64,000 nt of DNA from Bacteroidaceae bacterium (GCA_017617335.1 JAFZWK010000054.1:1-64000); one strand, 5' to 3'; numbered from the stretch's first letter, positions 26,801 to 36,414 are shown. A program made the numbers and translations. The notes: a model not told the origin generated them from the letters alone.

Positions 26801-26912
26801 CGTCCAGTAGGTACTCATCCTTACAAGCATACAACAGTCCGCAAGCTGCCAACAGGGCTACCATCTTCGTGGTATTCCTGCTCCATTTGCTTAAACGGTT
26901 TCTCATACGCAT
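23889..26912 (-). CDS. multi-FAS1-domain lipoprotein (module 1)
   Basis: The 1007-residue lipoprotein has a lipobox ending at Cys30 (LLYAC). At least three FAS1-like units can be seen by their strand motifs: TVFVANDDAWEAFF (about 88-101), ATMFVPSDEAMWTYF (about 385-400) and YTLFVPTNDAVKNAI (near 820). A further one is likely around FTFFLPSDQALNYYY. It is the first gene of the six-gene unit. The extreme C-terminus carries an in-frame duplication, LKRYAIQ twice. The likely role is as a surface adhesion or docking partner of the SusCD complex, by inference. Confidence 0.85.
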   Translation of the reverse strand: MRMRNRLSKWSRNTTKMVALLAACGLLYACKDEYLLDDEKPSWLNSSVYESLQQRGNFNTYLKLLGDKDVNPENVRPLTDVLSRTGSKTVFVANDDAWEAFFKSNAQLPEKDPWHTATSYENLSVSQKKLLIHTSMLNNAIVMENLASSQGSGSNRPVRGEYMRRYTDVEATDTVAYVAPADLPHSYNPTDKDFWWRFREENGGKGIFVVKDSTLSMMLHFTSEHMTKNTVNDDDFAKFMGRERVTSDVHIYDAKLIEKDGVCENGYVNVTEKPLRPLANMAEVIRSNGRTKIFSHMLDRYCAPYYCSAITRAYKILHPEFEDSIFTWRYYSDNSFGHRKNTTQPDGNPYTGDESGANIFLKFDPGWNGYYDELGVQQDMATMFVPSDEAMWTYFESGGGLQLIETYGDPTIEYNGDYEKLYQNIDQIPISTLTSLINVIMCRSFVGSVPSKMTKLRDDAQEQLFYAEDIEKIDTCLLACNGAVYIMDDIYGPADYTSVTSPAYISKTNLVMKWAIYNGSDASTDYMGLNYYAYLKAMQSEFTFFLPSDQALNYYYDPTSFKSTQKRLIQFSYKNQSFPIVTRCINYNPTTGEIGRAFTGAGASISQQETTNRLKDMLESHTIVHDGTNPIHGEDVYFLTKNGSAVKVERDENGTVINVKGGFQLENEKEGIVSEEPGVDICNVTKPFDNLKNGQTYILDAPIIPTSRSVYSILTQEEGWSEVGEEQWAEECPYSEFYKLCETNDEIVRACGLVDETNLSTSEQRSAQKKFDIFVAGDQYNKMYGLDYDVQFFNNYRYTLFVPTNDAVKNAIAAGLPTWEDIEADYENCEKDSISDELIHSEDSIRLQAKITYLVNFVRYHFADNSVFADNSVLAENEMVTSSYDKELGLFCKVHVDRIKRGGETILRVRDDNGGDMLDIIGEKNILARDVVCSDTPINQPMSTSSRRITLDASSSAVIHQIGGILNHTDLVGGRHDSTWATTESAKKYLKRYAIQESANLKRYAIQ
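23892..23946 (-). repeat. 33-bp duplication at the 3' end of the FAS1 gene
   Basis: TTGAATAGCGTATCTCTT occurs at 23892 and again at 23925, followed both times by an AAG-TTAGCTGATTC-like stretch. The period is 33 bp, so the protein gains 11 residues (ESAN plus LKRYAIQ). Confidence 0.8.
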
Positions 26913-26989
26913 AAATTAGAGTTTTTGTTGATGTTATTGTTAATTGTTATTATTCTTGCAATTCACTGCTTTGTACAAATTATACCAAG

Positions 26990-27017
26990 CAAATTTACGT
27001 TTTTTTTATAAAACAAA
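26990..27017 (-). promoter_or_regulatory. predicted promoter of the FAS1/SusCD operon
   Basis: On the minus strand TAAATTTG (26997-26990) matches the -7 consensus, and TTTG (27017-27014) is a possible -33 box 16 bases upstream. The start codon is 78 bases downstream. The gap 26913-27151 holds nothing else recognised, and no SusR, anti-sigma or ECF sigma gene is adjacent. Confidence 0.5.
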
Positions 27018-27151
27018 GCACATGCTCTTTCTACAAGAAATGGGAATTTAAGGTAAATTAACAAAAAATGGTTTAAAAATGATTGAATACTGTCCGCAAA
27101 GAGGGGTTATTTTCATCAAAATGTGTTAAGAACGGACAATTTTTGAAAAAA

Positions 27152-29164
27152 TTATCTTCTTTTCTTTTTATCTCTTAATTGCTCGGCCAATTCCCAGTAC
27201 AAAGCGGCTGTATCTTCCTTTCCCAAAGCTGCGAAGGCGTCACCTGCAAGTTTGTGAGCCTGAGCATGTTCCGTGTTTAGACTGGTTGCTTTGACGAAGC
27301 TGTTCGCAGCTTCTTCAAAAAGCCCTTTTGCCATGAGAACTTTTCCTCGATTATAGTTTGCCTTGAAAGATCGAGGTGACAGTTGTACGGCTTGATTCAA
27401 ATCGCTAAGCGCTTCATTTAGCTGGTTTTCATCAAGATACGTTACTCCACGCCTTACTAATGCATCTACGTAGTTTGGATACAAATCCAATGCTTTGGTG
27501 TAATTTGCTATGGCAGCTTTCGGAGCGTGTGCTTGCGTCATGCAATCATTCCCCATTATGTAATATTCTGTGGCATATTTCTTTAGGCGTTCATCCTGAG
27601 TCTCCAATTGTCTTTTCATCTCGTCTCGCTGTTCCAGTAAACTTTTGAAAACGTTCAGTTTTTTCCTGATCAGACGTTTAACTGTGGGTTTCTCAATGTC
27701 GTATCGAGTATGGATGGCGATAAAAAAATGTTCCAGACACGCAGCCATATCTCCTTTGTCGAAAGCTTTTGCACAGGCTTGGTACTCTGTATCGGCTTTT
27801 GCTTCCATAAGGGCTCGCTGAAGATCTTGTTGGTCATTGAACCGTCCTGCGAACTCGATTATTTCGGGTCGGACAAAAATGTCAGAGCGAGTAATTCTTT
27901 TCTTTAGGGTTATTCCATTTAAACTTGTACAACGGCTTAAGGCTACGTAGGCTTGCCCGCCTGCAAACGTCCCTCCACTAAAGTCGATGGTTACATTCTG
28001 GAATGTTAAACCTTGACTTTTGTGGATTGTAATCGCCCAAGCGAGTCGGATGGGATATTGGGTGAAGGTGCCTAGCTCTTCTTCTTCAATCTTTTTTTCT
28101 TTTTCGTTGTAAGTGTATCTCACATTACTCCATCGTTCCTCACTTACGTTTACTATTTCACCATCTTCTGTGATCACTTCAATAGATCCATTTTCCGGAT
28201 TGAAACTGGAGATGGTGCCTAACGTTCCATTGACCCATCTGTGGTCGGGATCGTTCTTGATGAAGATGATTTGTGCATTCTCTTTCAATTCAAGTTGAAG
28301 TAAAGTAGGGAGTGACGATTCTGGGAAGTCTCCTGTGACGACGCCTTTCATCAAGACGATGTTCCCAGGGAGTTTATCCAACTCGGTTTGGTTGATGTAG
28401 TCTACGTTGTCTCTTCGTGTTGCCAAAACGATGTTGAGTCCCTCGTTCTCTTGTTTTACGGTCTCACCTTCTTCTACATATCGAGTATTGAGCAGTTTTA
28501 GTTCCAAATCGGTAATTTTGTTCTGTCGTATGTGATCCAAGGCTGCAATGAAACCAGCATCTTTCTGACGGAAAACTTTCTTTAGCTCAATGCTGACCAA
28601 TTTCATCTGCTGAAATACGTGAGCTGAAAAGAAATAGGGATTGGGGTAGAATTTGCTTAATATTTCCCTTTCGTCAGATTTCACGACTGGCTCCAGTTGG
28701 AACACGTCGCCTATCAGCAACATTTGTTTCCCTCCAAAGGGTTCTCGCATATTTTGACAGTAAACTCTCAGGATACGGTCAATAAAATCGATGATATCTG
28801 CTCTAACCATTGAAATTTCGTCAATGATAATGAGATCTACCTGTTTGAGCAGTTTTATCTGACTCTTTTTGTATTTTAGGAAATCTCGGATGCGCCGAAC
28901 GGAGAATTTCGGATCATCTAACAAAAGAGGATAAAAAGGTAGCTTGAAGAAACTGTGTAAGGTACTTCCTTCTGCATTGATAGCTGCAATACCTGTGGGA
29001 GCCAGCACGACACTCTTCTTTTTTATTTCCGTTCGGATGTAGCGCAAGAAGGTGCTTTTTCCTGTGCCTGCCTTTCCAGTGAGGAAAACAGACTGATGGG
29101 TAAACTTGATCAGCGAGAGCGCATTTTGGAACTCAGGTGATGAAATGTTGATATTTTCTTTCAT
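27152..29164 (-). CDS. Pif1-family helicase with C-terminal TPR domain
   Basis: The 670-residue protein has an N-terminal SF1B helicase: Walker A GKAGTGKST at 30-38, Walker B LIIIDE near 111-116, GDVFQLEPV, and the C-terminal helicase motif WAITIHKSQGLTFQNVTID with YVALSRCTSL. Pif1-like helicases unwind DNA 5' to 3' and help with replication and G-quadruplexes. Residues about 530-665 add TPR repeats (AIANYTKALDLYPNYVDALVRRG, and others), a protein-interaction module. The start overlaps the upstream penicillin-binding protein stop by four bases, so expression is coupled to the cell-wall gene. Confidence 0.9.
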   Translation of the reverse strand: MKENINISSPEFQNALSLIKFTHQSVFLTGKAGTGKSTFLRYIRTEIKKKSVVLAPTGIAAINAEGSTLHSFFKLPFYPLLLDDPKFSVRRIRDFLKYKKSQIKLLKQVDLIIIDEISMVRADIIDFIDRILRVYCQNMREPFGGKQMLLIGDVFQLEPVVKSDEREILSKFYPNPYFFSAHVFQQMKLVSIELKKVFRQKDAGFIAALDHIRQNKITDLELKLLNTRYVEEGETVKQENEGLNIVLATRRDNVDYINQTELDKLPGNIVLMKGVVTGDFPESSLPTLLQLELKENAQIIFIKNDPDHRWVNGTLGTISSFNPENGSIEVITEDGEIVNVSEERWSNVRYTYNEKEKKIEEEELGTFTQYPIRLAWAITIHKSQGLTFQNVTIDFSGGTFAGGQAYVALSRCTSLNGITLKKRITRSDIFVRPEIIEFAGRFNDQQDLQRALMEAKADTEYQACAKAFDKGDMAACLEHFFIAIHTRYDIEKPTVKRLIRKKLNVFKSLLEQRDEMKRQLETQDERLKKYATEYYIMGNDCMTQAHAPKAAIANYTKALDLYPNYVDALVRRGVTYLDENQLNEALSDLNQAVQLSPRSFKANYNRGKVLMAKGLFEEAANSFVKATSLNTEHAQAHKLAGDAFAALGKEDTAALYWELAEQLRDKKKRR

Positions 29165-31626
29165 TCTTCGACCATAGGTTCCTGCGTGGGAACTTCCTCA
29201 TTTTGTTGTTCTGAAATTTCTGTTTCAGTATCATCCTCTGTGTTTACAGATGGACCAAAGATCAATGTATTGCTGTAAATGGAATCCATCTCAAAGGTGT
29301 CAGGTAAGACATAATAACTTGAGCAATTCCACAAGGATGCGTCCAATCCTTTGGGAGGAGGGAATTTCTGGCGATATCTTTGAAATCTATGGTCCTCGAA
29401 GGTTTTTTCCACAAAATTGCCAAAAATGGGCAATGCTGTCCTACTCCCTTGACCTAATTCGCCAGTACGGAAATGTATGCTTCTGTATTCGCCTCCCACC
29501 CAGGCACCTCCTACTAATTTTGGGGTGATTCCTATAAACCATGCATCGGAGTGATTGTTGCTTGTTCCTGTTTTCCCTCCGAAGTCTGTGTCGCTGAAAG
29601 GTCGTATGAACCGCCAAAGAGCAGCTGAGGTTCCTCCTCGGTTTGTTAATCCGGACATCAACATGGTTTGCATCAAATAGGCGGAACGGTAAGGAATAGC
29701 TTGAGTCTCCTTAAGTTTAGCCTGATAGATAACTCTTCCCTTACGGTCTTCGATGCGGGTGACCATGATAGGCATGTTATACTTTCCGTCATTAACCACG
29801 GTACAATAACTGTTTACCATCTCAAGTAGATTCACGTCGCTGCTTCCCAAGGTTAGGGATTTCGTTTCGTTAAGAGTCGATTCGATTCCCATCGCATGAG
29901 CCGTTTTAACTATGTTGGGAATTCCTACTTCCATTCCTATTTTCACCGCCACGCTGTTGATGCTTTGCGCAAAGGCATTTTTCAGAGACATGTTGGCTCC
30001 TGTGAAGTACCCGTTTGCATTATGTGGTGCCCAAATGGTGATTTTTCCATTGATGGTATCCTTATATGCTACGAATCCGTCCAAACGTCTGTCACAAGGG
30101 GTCAATCCTTGATTCATGGCTTCTGTGTAGACGAAAAGCTTGAAAGTTGATCCGGGTTGTCTGTTTGCCAACACTTTATCGTATTTCCATGAATTGAAGT
30201 CAATATCGCCAACCCATGCCTTAACTTGTCGGGTGTCTGGTTCCATAACGACAAATCCACAATGCATGAATCGAGTCATGTATCGGATTGAGTCTATTGT
30301 GCTGATTTCTCTTTCGACAGGTCCATCATAGGTGAACAATTCCACCGGATGAGGTAAATTCAGATAATAGTTTACCGAATCTTGATTGTCAGGGAATTTG
30401 TTTGTTAAATATTTGTATTCTTGTGTTTTCTTTGTAAGGTTTTCGATAAAGTTTGGTATTTCCCTGTATTGTCTGTCACGCCAAGGTGCATTATTCCCCC
30501 AATGTTCATTAAACCGTTTCTGGAGTACTTGCATTTGCTTTTCTACAGCTTCCTCAGCATATTTTTGCAAACGGGTATCCAAAGTAGTGTAAATCTTCAA
30601 TCCATCGGCATAAAGGTCTAATTTAGTTTCACTATCGTATTCTTTAATAAGTTTCTTTTCGCAAAGCTTGCTGATATAGTTTACTAAAGCTTCCCGGAAA
30701 TAAGGTGCGATGCCATCGTAACTGCTTTCTGTTGCTTTGTTATCCATTATGATAGGAATACTTTTGATGGAATCCAACTGTGCTTTGGAAGCTTTTTTCC
30801 CATTAATTAAGATATGATTGTGCTGGTAAACCAGATCGAGAACGGTATTACGTCGCAGTCTGCTGCTTTCGGGATGGAGGCGAGGATTATAGTTGCTGGT
30901 AGCTTTTAACAATCCTACTAATGTAGCTGATTGCTCATAATTCAATTTGTCAGGTGTGGTACTGAAATATGTTCTCGCTGCCGTTTTTATTCCAAATGAG
31001 TTGCTTCCGAAGTCTACGGTATTGAAGTACATCGTTAGAATTTCTTCTTTTGAGAAAACTGCTTCCAACTTTGTTGCCACAATCCATTCTTTGACCTTCA
31101 TGATAAGCAACTTCAATCCTGGAGTCCTTCCTAGAAGTCCTGTGGAATATTGTGTGCGGACTCGAAACAGATTCTTTGCTAACTGTTGGGTGATGGTACT
31201 TCCACCACGTGCCTCTCCACGGAACATATCCTTTAAGGCTGCAAAGAGTCCCACCACATCAATTCCATGATGCTTGTAAAAACGTTCGTCCTCAGTATCT
31301 ATTAACGTTGTGACAAGGATGGGAGAAATTTCTTCGTAGGTGACGGGAGTTCGATTCTGACTGAAAAACCGGCCTAAAAGTACACTATCGGCGCTGTAGA
31401 TTTCAGAAGCCTCGTTGACCACAGGATTCTTGATATCGTTGAAGCCCGGGGATTTGCCAAACAGATTGAGGAAGTTGCTTTCAACAGCCGCAAAAAACAG
31501 TATCACCGCAACCATAAATGTGACAATCCATGCCAGGATTTTCTTATACCAGGGTCCTCCGTATGTTTTTTTGAAAAGTCCCTTGGTTTTTTTCCAACAT
31601 GTTTTGAGCATCATGAAGTATGGCAC
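29161..31626 (-). CDS. class A penicillin-binding protein (PBP1A type)
   Basis: The 821-residue bifunctional enzyme has a short cytoplasmic tail, one TM helix (about 29-48), a GT51 transglycosylase domain (EDERFYKHHGID, GGSTITQQLAKN) and a transpeptidase domain. The transpeptidase motifs are SxxK (Ser493-TFK), SxN (QSINS) and KTG (GGKTGTSNN). It polymerises and cross-links peptidoglycan at the inner membrane. The C-terminus is a Glu/Gln-rich tail. It follows miaA by 41 bp; a minus-strand TATTTTTG at 31643-31650 could give a separate promoter. Confidence 0.95.
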   Translation of the reverse strand: MPYFMMLKTCWKKTKGLFKKTYGGPWYKKILAWIVTFMVAVILFFAAVESNFLNLFGKSPGFNDIKNPVVNEASEIYSADSVLLGRFFSQNRTPVTYEEISPILVTTLIDTEDERFYKHHGIDVVGLFAALKDMFRGEARGGSTITQQLAKNLFRVRTQYSTGLLGRTPGLKLLIMKVKEWIVATKLEAVFSKEEILTMYFNTVDFGSNSFGIKTAARTYFSTTPDKLNYEQSATLVGLLKATSNYNPRLHPESSRLRRNTVLDLVYQHNHILINGKKASKAQLDSIKSIPIIMDNKATESSYDGIAPYFREALVNYISKLCEKKLIKEYDSETKLDLYADGLKIYTTLDTRLQKYAEEAVEKQMQVLQKRFNEHWGNNAPWRDRQYREIPNFIENLTKKTQEYKYLTNKFPDNQDSVNYYLNLPHPVELFTYDGPVEREISTIDSIRYMTRFMHCGFVVMEPDTRQVKAWVGDIDFNSWKYDKVLANRQPGSTFKLFVYTEAMNQGLTPCDRRLDGFVAYKDTINGKITIWAPHNANGYFTGANMSLKNAFAQSINSVAVKIGMEVGIPNIVKTAHAMGIESTLNETKSLTLGSSDVNLLEMVNSYCTVVNDGKYNMPIMVTRIEDRKGRVIYQAKLKETQAIPYRSAYLMQTMLMSGLTNRGGTSAALWRFIRPFSDTDFGGKTGTSNNHSDAWFIGITPKLVGGAWVGGEYRSIHFRTGELGQGSRTALPIFGNFVEKTFEDHRFQRYRQKFPPPKGLDASLWNCSSYYVLPDTFEMDSIYSNTLIFGPSVNTEDDTETEISEQQNEEVPTQEPMVEE

Positions 31627-31667
31627 ATAGAAATTTCTGATACAAAAATAGCAAAACTTCTTCTATA

Positions 31668-32561
31668 TTACATACTCTTGCTCACAAATTTTTCTATTTC
31701 TGCGTAATCATTTGGATGGAACCAGATTATTTCATTATCTTTTTGAAACCAAGTCATCTGTTTCTTGGCATATACGCGAGTATTCTTTTTTATTCGTTCC
31801 ACAGCAGTTGTCAGATCCCATTTCCCATCCAAGTAATCGAAGAGTTCTTTGTAACCTACGGTGTTCAATGAATTCTCGTTACGATAGGGGTACAGTATTC
31901 TTGCTTCATCCAACAATCCGTCCTTCATCATTTGATCTACCCGTTGGTTTATACGCTCAAAAAGTTCAGCTCGTTCACGTCTAAGTCCAATCTTCACGAT
32001 ACGAAACGGACGTTCCTTCTTTGTGTTGGTTTTGAATGATGAAAAATTTTTACCTGATGTGTAGTATATCTCCAATGCATGAACAATGCGTTTGTGGTTC
32101 TTTTTGTCCACTAATTCGTAATATTCCGGATCCACCAGTTTCAGTTCTTGTAATAGTATATTCAACCCTTCCTTTTCCAATCTTTCGTGCATGAATTGTC
32201 TGGTCTCGGGATCCACGGTAGGAATATCATCAATTCCGTTACATAAGGCATCGATGTACATCATACTTCCCCCAGATAGAAGTAGGTTTTGATGGGTTTC
32301 CGAAAGTTCTTTGATGAGTTGTAGGGCTTCATGTTCATATTGTGCAGCACTATAGTAGTCTTGCAGTCCAAGAGTTCCCACAAAGTAGTGTTTAACCCTT
32401 TCCCTTTCTGCAGGAGTTGGGGGAGCTGTGCCAATCTTCATTTCTCGGAAAAATTGTCTGCTGTCACAGTTGATGATGGGACTTCCAAGAAACTCTGCCA
32501 ACCGGAGTGAGAGTTCAGTTTTTCCTACAGCGGTTGGGCCCAATAGCACAAACAATTTCAT
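31668..32561 (-). CDS. miaA: tRNA dimethylallyltransferase
   Basis: The 297-residue enzyme adds a dimethylallyl group to A37 of tRNAs reading UNN codons. The P-loop GPTAVGKT lies at residues 8-15, followed by [33 protein letters not shown], and [11 protein letters not shown], all MiaA signatures. Length is normal. It sits in the long minus-strand housekeeping run. Confidence 0.96.
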   Translation of the reverse strand: MKLFVLLGPTAVGKTELSLRLAEFLGSPIINCDSRQFFREMKIGTAPPTPAERERVKHYFVGTLGLQDYYSAAQYEHEALQLIKELSETHQNLLLSGGSMMYIDALCNGIDDIPTVDPETRQFMHERLEKEGLNILLQELKLVDPEYYELVDKKNHKRIVHALEIYYTSGKNFSSFKTNTKKERPFRIVKIGLRRERAELFERINQRVDQMMKDGLLDEARILYPYRNENSLNTVGYKELFDYLDGKWDLTTAVERIKKNTRVYAKKQMTWFQKDNEIIWFHPNDYAEIEKFVSKSM

Positions 32562-32589
32562 CCTTCCTCTCCCTCGTTCCTCGTGATGA

Positions 32590-33114
32590 CTATTCGTTGA
32601 TTTCGAATCCTTCCAGGTCTATTTCGTCTTCCTCGAAACTGTCGTCACCATAGAATTCCTCGTCTATTTCAGTGTTCGTTTCAGTAGATGCCACGTCTTC
32701 CTCAATGAGTGTTTGCATTGGTGCTGTACCACACCTGCGAGAGACGATGGGTTCAGATTGTGGATGGCCGAAAATATTTTCTGACAATTCCATCATGAAG
32801 AACCTCTTGTCTTCTGGATCGAACAAATAAGCTAACCGTTGTCCTTCTTCTTCCAGATACTCTTCCAGGGTAGTCTCTTGCATCAGGTACAAATCCTCGT
32901 CAATGCTAGCTTCTCCATTGTCCTGAAGTAGAATGTTCCGTTCTATCTTCCAATCCTCGTTGCAAATCATGAACCTCTGATTCTCATGCTCCTCATAGTT
33001 GCAAGCTTTCAGAATCAGTTTGTGCAGATCATAAAAGGTTGCATCTGCATCAATTTTTATTTCCATTACGAAGTCTTCGACTTCTTGGCTGAATAAAGTT
33101 ATTTTTTGTGTCAT
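32590..33114 (-). CDS. pRiA4b ORF-3-like (IS1096 TnpR passenger family) protein
   Basis: The 174-residue protein resembles the plasmid pRiA4b ORF-3 family: a small alpha/beta fold ([44 protein letters not shown]) followed by a very acidic C-terminal tail (about 140-174). Despite the family name, there is no transposase here. It lies 2 bp after lpxA and 28 bp before miaA, a placement I believe is common in Bacteroidales. Function unknown. Confidence 0.75.
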   Translation of the reverse strand: MTQKITLFSQEVEDFVMEIKIDADATFYDLHKLILKACNYEEHENQRFMICNEDWKIERNILLQDNGEASIDEDLYLMQETTLEEYLEEEGQRLAYLFDPEDKRFFMMELSENIFGHPQSEPIVSRRCGTAPMQTLIEEDVASTETNTEIDEEFYGDDSFEEDEIDLEGFEINE

Positions 33115-33116
33115 TT

Positions 33117-33890
33117 CTATCTGATAAAACCACGTTTGCTGGAACGTATGAAGTCAAGAATATACTGGATCTCTGGGCTCATGGGAATTTCTTGCTCAAC
33201 ACGGAGCAATAATTCGTTGAGTTTCCCTGTGCCTTGTAGAATAATCTGATAGGTCTGATGGATATTGTTTATGATTTCACGGTCGAAGTTGCGTCTTCTT
33301 AGTCCTACCGTATTTAAACCGCAAAATGCAGCAGGATCGCGTGCGATGAGGCTGTATGGAGGAATGTCTTGACTGGAGCGCGTTCCTCCTCCCACCATAG
33401 TATAACCTCCAATACGGCAGAACTGGTGGATAAGCACGCTGGCACTCAGGATAGCATTGTCATCCACGACAACTTCACCAGCGAGTTTTGTGCTGTTGCC
33501 GAAGATGCATCCGTCGCCAATAAGCACATCATGAGCTACGTGCATGCCTTCCATGAGAAGATTGTTGTTCCCCACAATGGTTTTTCCCTTCGCAGCTGTA
33601 CCACGATTGATAGTCACATTCTCGCGTATCTTGTTGTTGTCTCCAATTTCTGCTGTGGTATCCTCACCTTGGAATTTCAGATCTTGTGGGATGGCGCTGA
33701 TGACAGCACCTGGGAAAAAGATGTTTCCGTTTCCAATACGCGCACCATATAGTACAGTTACGCTGTTCATCAGGGTGTTGTTGTCTCCGATTACTACACC
33801 TTTATCTATATAACAGAAGGGACCGATCTCACAATTTTCTCCAATGATTGCCTCTGGATGGATGTAAGCTAATGGACTTATTTTGCTCAT
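33117..33890 (-). CDS. lpxA: acyl-[ACP]-UDP-N-acetylglucosamine O-acyltransferase
   Basis: The 257-residue left-handed beta-helix enzyme has hexapeptide repeats (IGENCEIGPFCYIDKGVVIGDN and more), the GMHVAHDV segment with the catalytic His, and the LpxA C-terminal helices. It carries out the first step of lipid A synthesis. It lies 12 bp after lpxC-fabZ. Confidence 0.97.
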   Translation of the reverse strand: MSKISPLAYIHPEAIIGENCEIGPFCYIDKGVVIGDNNTLMNSVTVLYGARIGNGNIFFPGAVISAIPQDLKFQGEDTTAEIGDNNKIRENVTINRGTAAKGKTIVGNNNLLMEGMHVAHDVLIGDGCIFGNSTKLAGEVVVDDNAILSASVLIHQFCRIGGYTMVGGGTRSSQDIPPYSLIARDPAAFCGLNTVGLRRRNFDREIINNIHQTYQIILQGTGKLNELLLRVEQEIPMSPEIQYILDFIRSSKRGFIR

Positions 33891-33902
33891 TTTTTTCTTG
33901 GA

Positions 33903-35288
33903 TTATTTGTTTTTAATCATTTGGGCGGTGAAGGTGGCTTCCGTCACGCAATTCTCACCCACGAAGGCATATCCCTTCATGCTGCTTATTCCGTGACGAA
34001 TGGGCGTTATCATTTCTACCTTGAAGATGAGCGTGTCGCCAGGCACTACCTTTTGGCGGAATTTCACGTTATCGATTCTCAGGAAATAGGTACTCCATCG
34101 CTCAGGCTCTTCCAACGTGTTCAGAACCAGCAAGCCACCCGTTTGAGCCATTGCTTCTATCTGCAAGACACCAGGCATTATCGGCTCATTGGGAAAATGC
34201 CCCTGGAAGAATTCCTCATTGCCCGTCACATTCTTTATAGCCACGATGCTGTTCGCACCTATTGAGATAACCTTGTCAACCAATTGCATGGGATAACGAT
34301 GGGGGAGCAGTTCACGGATTCGATTGTTGTCCATAACAGGTTCTCTGTCTGCATTATAGGTGGGAGCCTGTACGTCGTGTTTCCTGATTTCCTTACGCAT
34401 CATGCGGGCAAACTTGTTGTTAATGGTGTGTCCAGGACGTGTGGCGATGATTCTTCCCTTAATGGGGCGTCCTATCAGGGCCATGTCTCCAATGATGTCA
34501 AGTAACTTGTGGCGTGCAGGTTCGTTTTCCCAAACTAAGGGTTTGTGTTGAATATATCCCAGTTCGTTGGCGTTGTGTCTTTCTGCGTTGGTCAGTTCAC
34601 AAAGCTTATCGAGATTCTCTTGACTTGTTTGCGTTTCATAGATGACAATCGCATTATCCAGATTTCCTCCCTTGATAAGGCCAGCCATCAGCAAAGGTTC
34701 TATCTCGCGTACAAAGACAAAGGTGCGGGCAGATGCAATGTCTTCGGCGAAATCTTCCATGTTGTCCAATGTGGCGAACTGACTGTTCAGTATCTTGCCA
34801 TTAAAGGAAATCATACAAGTGATAGAGAACTGCTCATCTGGAAGCAACGTAATGCACGCATTGGTCTTCTCATCGCGGAATTCCATCTTATGGGTAATCA
34901 CGTAAAAGTCCTTAGGGGCATTCTGCTCTTTCAGTCCAACGCGTTGAATTTCTTTTACATAGAGAGCGGAACTCCCATCCAAAATAGGGAACTCGGGTCC
35001 GTTGACTTGAATGAGAACGTTATCCACCCCAAGGGCATAGAGGGCAGCCATAGCGTGTTCTACGGTGCTGCACCGCACATCTCCTGTAGCCAATACTGTT
35101 CCGCGTTGCGTATCTATCACATTTTCTGCGATGGCGTCTATCTTGGGCATATCGGGAAGATCAATCCTCTGGATTTTGTATCCGTGGTTTTCGGGAGCAG
35201 GATTGAATGTGATGGTCAGGTCGAGTCCTGTGTGCAATCCTTTGCCAAAGAGAGAGAAACTCCCGTTGAGTGTATTTTGTTTCAGCAT
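33903..35288 (-). CDS. lpxC-fabZ: bifunctional UDP-3-O-acyl-GlcNAc deacetylase / 3-hydroxyacyl-[ACP] dehydratase
   Basis: The 461-residue fusion, typical of Bacteroidetes, has an N-terminal LpxC part (about 1-300: GLHTGLDLTITF, CSTVEHAMAAL with a zinc-ligand His, PARHKLLDIIGDMALIG). FabZ follows (about 320-461: LLPHRYPMQLVDKV, GHFPNEPIMPGVLQIEAMAQ). One product serves lipid A synthesis and fatty acid elongation, both using hydroxyacyl-ACP. It lies between lpxD and lpxA. Confidence 0.97.
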   Translation of the reverse strand: MLKQNTLNGSFSLFGKGLHTGLDLTITFNPAPENHGYKIQRIDLPDMPKIDAIAENVIDTQRGTVLATGDVRCSTVEHAMAALYALGVDNVLIQVNGPEFPILDGSSALYVKEIQRVGLKEQNAPKDFYVITHKMEFRDEKTNACITLLPDEQFSITCMISFNGKILNSQFATLDNMEDFAEDIASARTFVFVREIEPLLMAGLIKGGNLDNAIVIYETQTSQENLDKLCELTNAERHNANELGYIQHKPLVWENEPARHKLLDIIGDMALIGRPIKGRIIATRPGHTINNKFARMMRKEIRKHDVQAPTYNADREPVMDNNRIRELLPHRYPMQLVDKVISIGANSIVAIKNVTGNEEFFQGHFPNEPIMPGVLQIEAMAQTGGLLVLNTLEEPERWSTYFLRIDNVKFRQKVVPGDTLIFKVEMITPIRHGISSMKGYAFVGENCVTEATFTAQMIKNK

Positions 35289-35340
35289 ATTTGCAAGTAT
35301 GTTGTTGGCTTTTTGATGTATTGTTTAGAGTTTTATAAAA

Positions 35341-36390
35341 TTATTTCTTTTGTTCCAATTGTTCTTTCAGGGCTTTGATTTCTTTCTTCATTTGGTTCAT
35401 TTCTGTCCACATCTCAGGGAGTTTCTTGAAGACGGCGCTGGATCTCCAGAAAGTATGTCCTTCGATGGCGGGGGTTCCCTGTACGGCTGTACCTTCCTTC
35501 TTCACGCTGTTGGGAATGCCTGCCTGGGCGCCAGCCATCGTGCGGTTGGCGATGGTAGCGTGGCCGGCAATACCCACTTGACCACCGAACATACACCATT
35601 CCCCCACTTTCGTGCTTCCTGCGATGCCTACTTGGGCCGACATGACTGTATGGCTGCCTATCTCATTGTTGTGAGCTATCTGTACAAGATTGTCAATCTT
35701 CACGCCGCTATGTACAATGGTGGCTCCCATGACGGCTCTATCCACACAGGTGTTGGCCCCTATCTCCACGTCGTCCTCAATGATGGCGATGCCTATCTGG
35801 GGAATCTTCTCGTATCCTTTCTCTGTGGGTTGGAAACCGAAACCATCAGCTCCAATCACGCAACCAGCATGAAGCACACAACGATTGCCGACCTGACAGT
35901 CATGATAGATGACTGCATTGCTGTATATCTCAGTATTTGCGCCTACCTTGGCATTCCTACCTATCGTGACATGGGGATGCAGGACACAGCCTTCTCCTAT
36001 CTCCACACCTTCTGCGATAGCGACGAAGGGGCCGATATAGCACTTCTCGCCTATCTTTGCTGATGGGTGAATGAAAGCTACGTCGCTGATGCCTTCCCGC
36101 TTGGGTTTCTTACTCTCATAGAATTGCAGCAGTTTGGCTACTGCCTCTCGGGCATCGGGAACCTTGATGAGCGTTGCCTTTATCTCCTGCTTGGGCTCGA
36201 AGTCTTGGTTGACGAGCACCACGCTACTTTGGGTCTCGTAAATATAATGTTCATATTTTTCGTTAGCCAGGAAGCTGATGCAGCCAGGCTTTCCTTCTTC
36301 TATCTTGGTAAAATTATTGATCTTGACATCAGGGTCGCCTACAATCGTTCCCTTTATCAAGTCTGCTATCATTTGTGCTGTAAATTCCAC
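35341..36390 (-). CDS. lpxD: UDP-3-O-(3-hydroxyacyl)glucosamine N-acyltransferase
   Basis: The 349-residue enzyme has an N-terminal uridine-binding domain (about 1-100) and a left-handed beta-helix of hexapeptide repeats, with [21 protein letters not shown] holding the catalytic His. It does the third step of lipid A synthesis and completes the lpxD-lpxC-fabZ-lpxA set. The C-terminal helix is rich in Lys and Glu. Confidence 0.96.
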   Translation of the reverse strand: MEFTAQMIADLIKGTIVGDPDVKINNFTKIEEGKPGCISFLANEKYEHYIYETQSSVVLVNQDFEPKQEIKATLIKVPDAREAVAKLLQFYESKKPKREGISDVAFIHPSAKIGEKCYIGPFVAIAEGVEIGEGCVLHPHVTIGRNAKVGANTEIYSNAVIYHDCQVGNRCVLHAGCVIGADGFGFQPTEKGYEKIPQIGIAIIEDDVEIGANTCVDRAVMGATIVHSGVKIDNLVQIAHNNEIGSHTVMSAQVGIAGSTKVGEWCMFGGQVGIAGHATIANRTMAGAQAGIPNSVKKEGTAVQGTPAIEGHTFWRSSAVFKKLPEMWTEMNQMKKEIKALKEQLEQKK

Positions 36391-36414
36391 TTTCTTTATC
36401 TATTGTTTAAGGAT

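Noticed and set aside
32590..33114. Insertion sequence remnant
   Set aside because: The IS1096-passenger family name suggests a mobile element, but no transposase, inverted repeats or target duplication is present and the gene sits in a housekeeping run.
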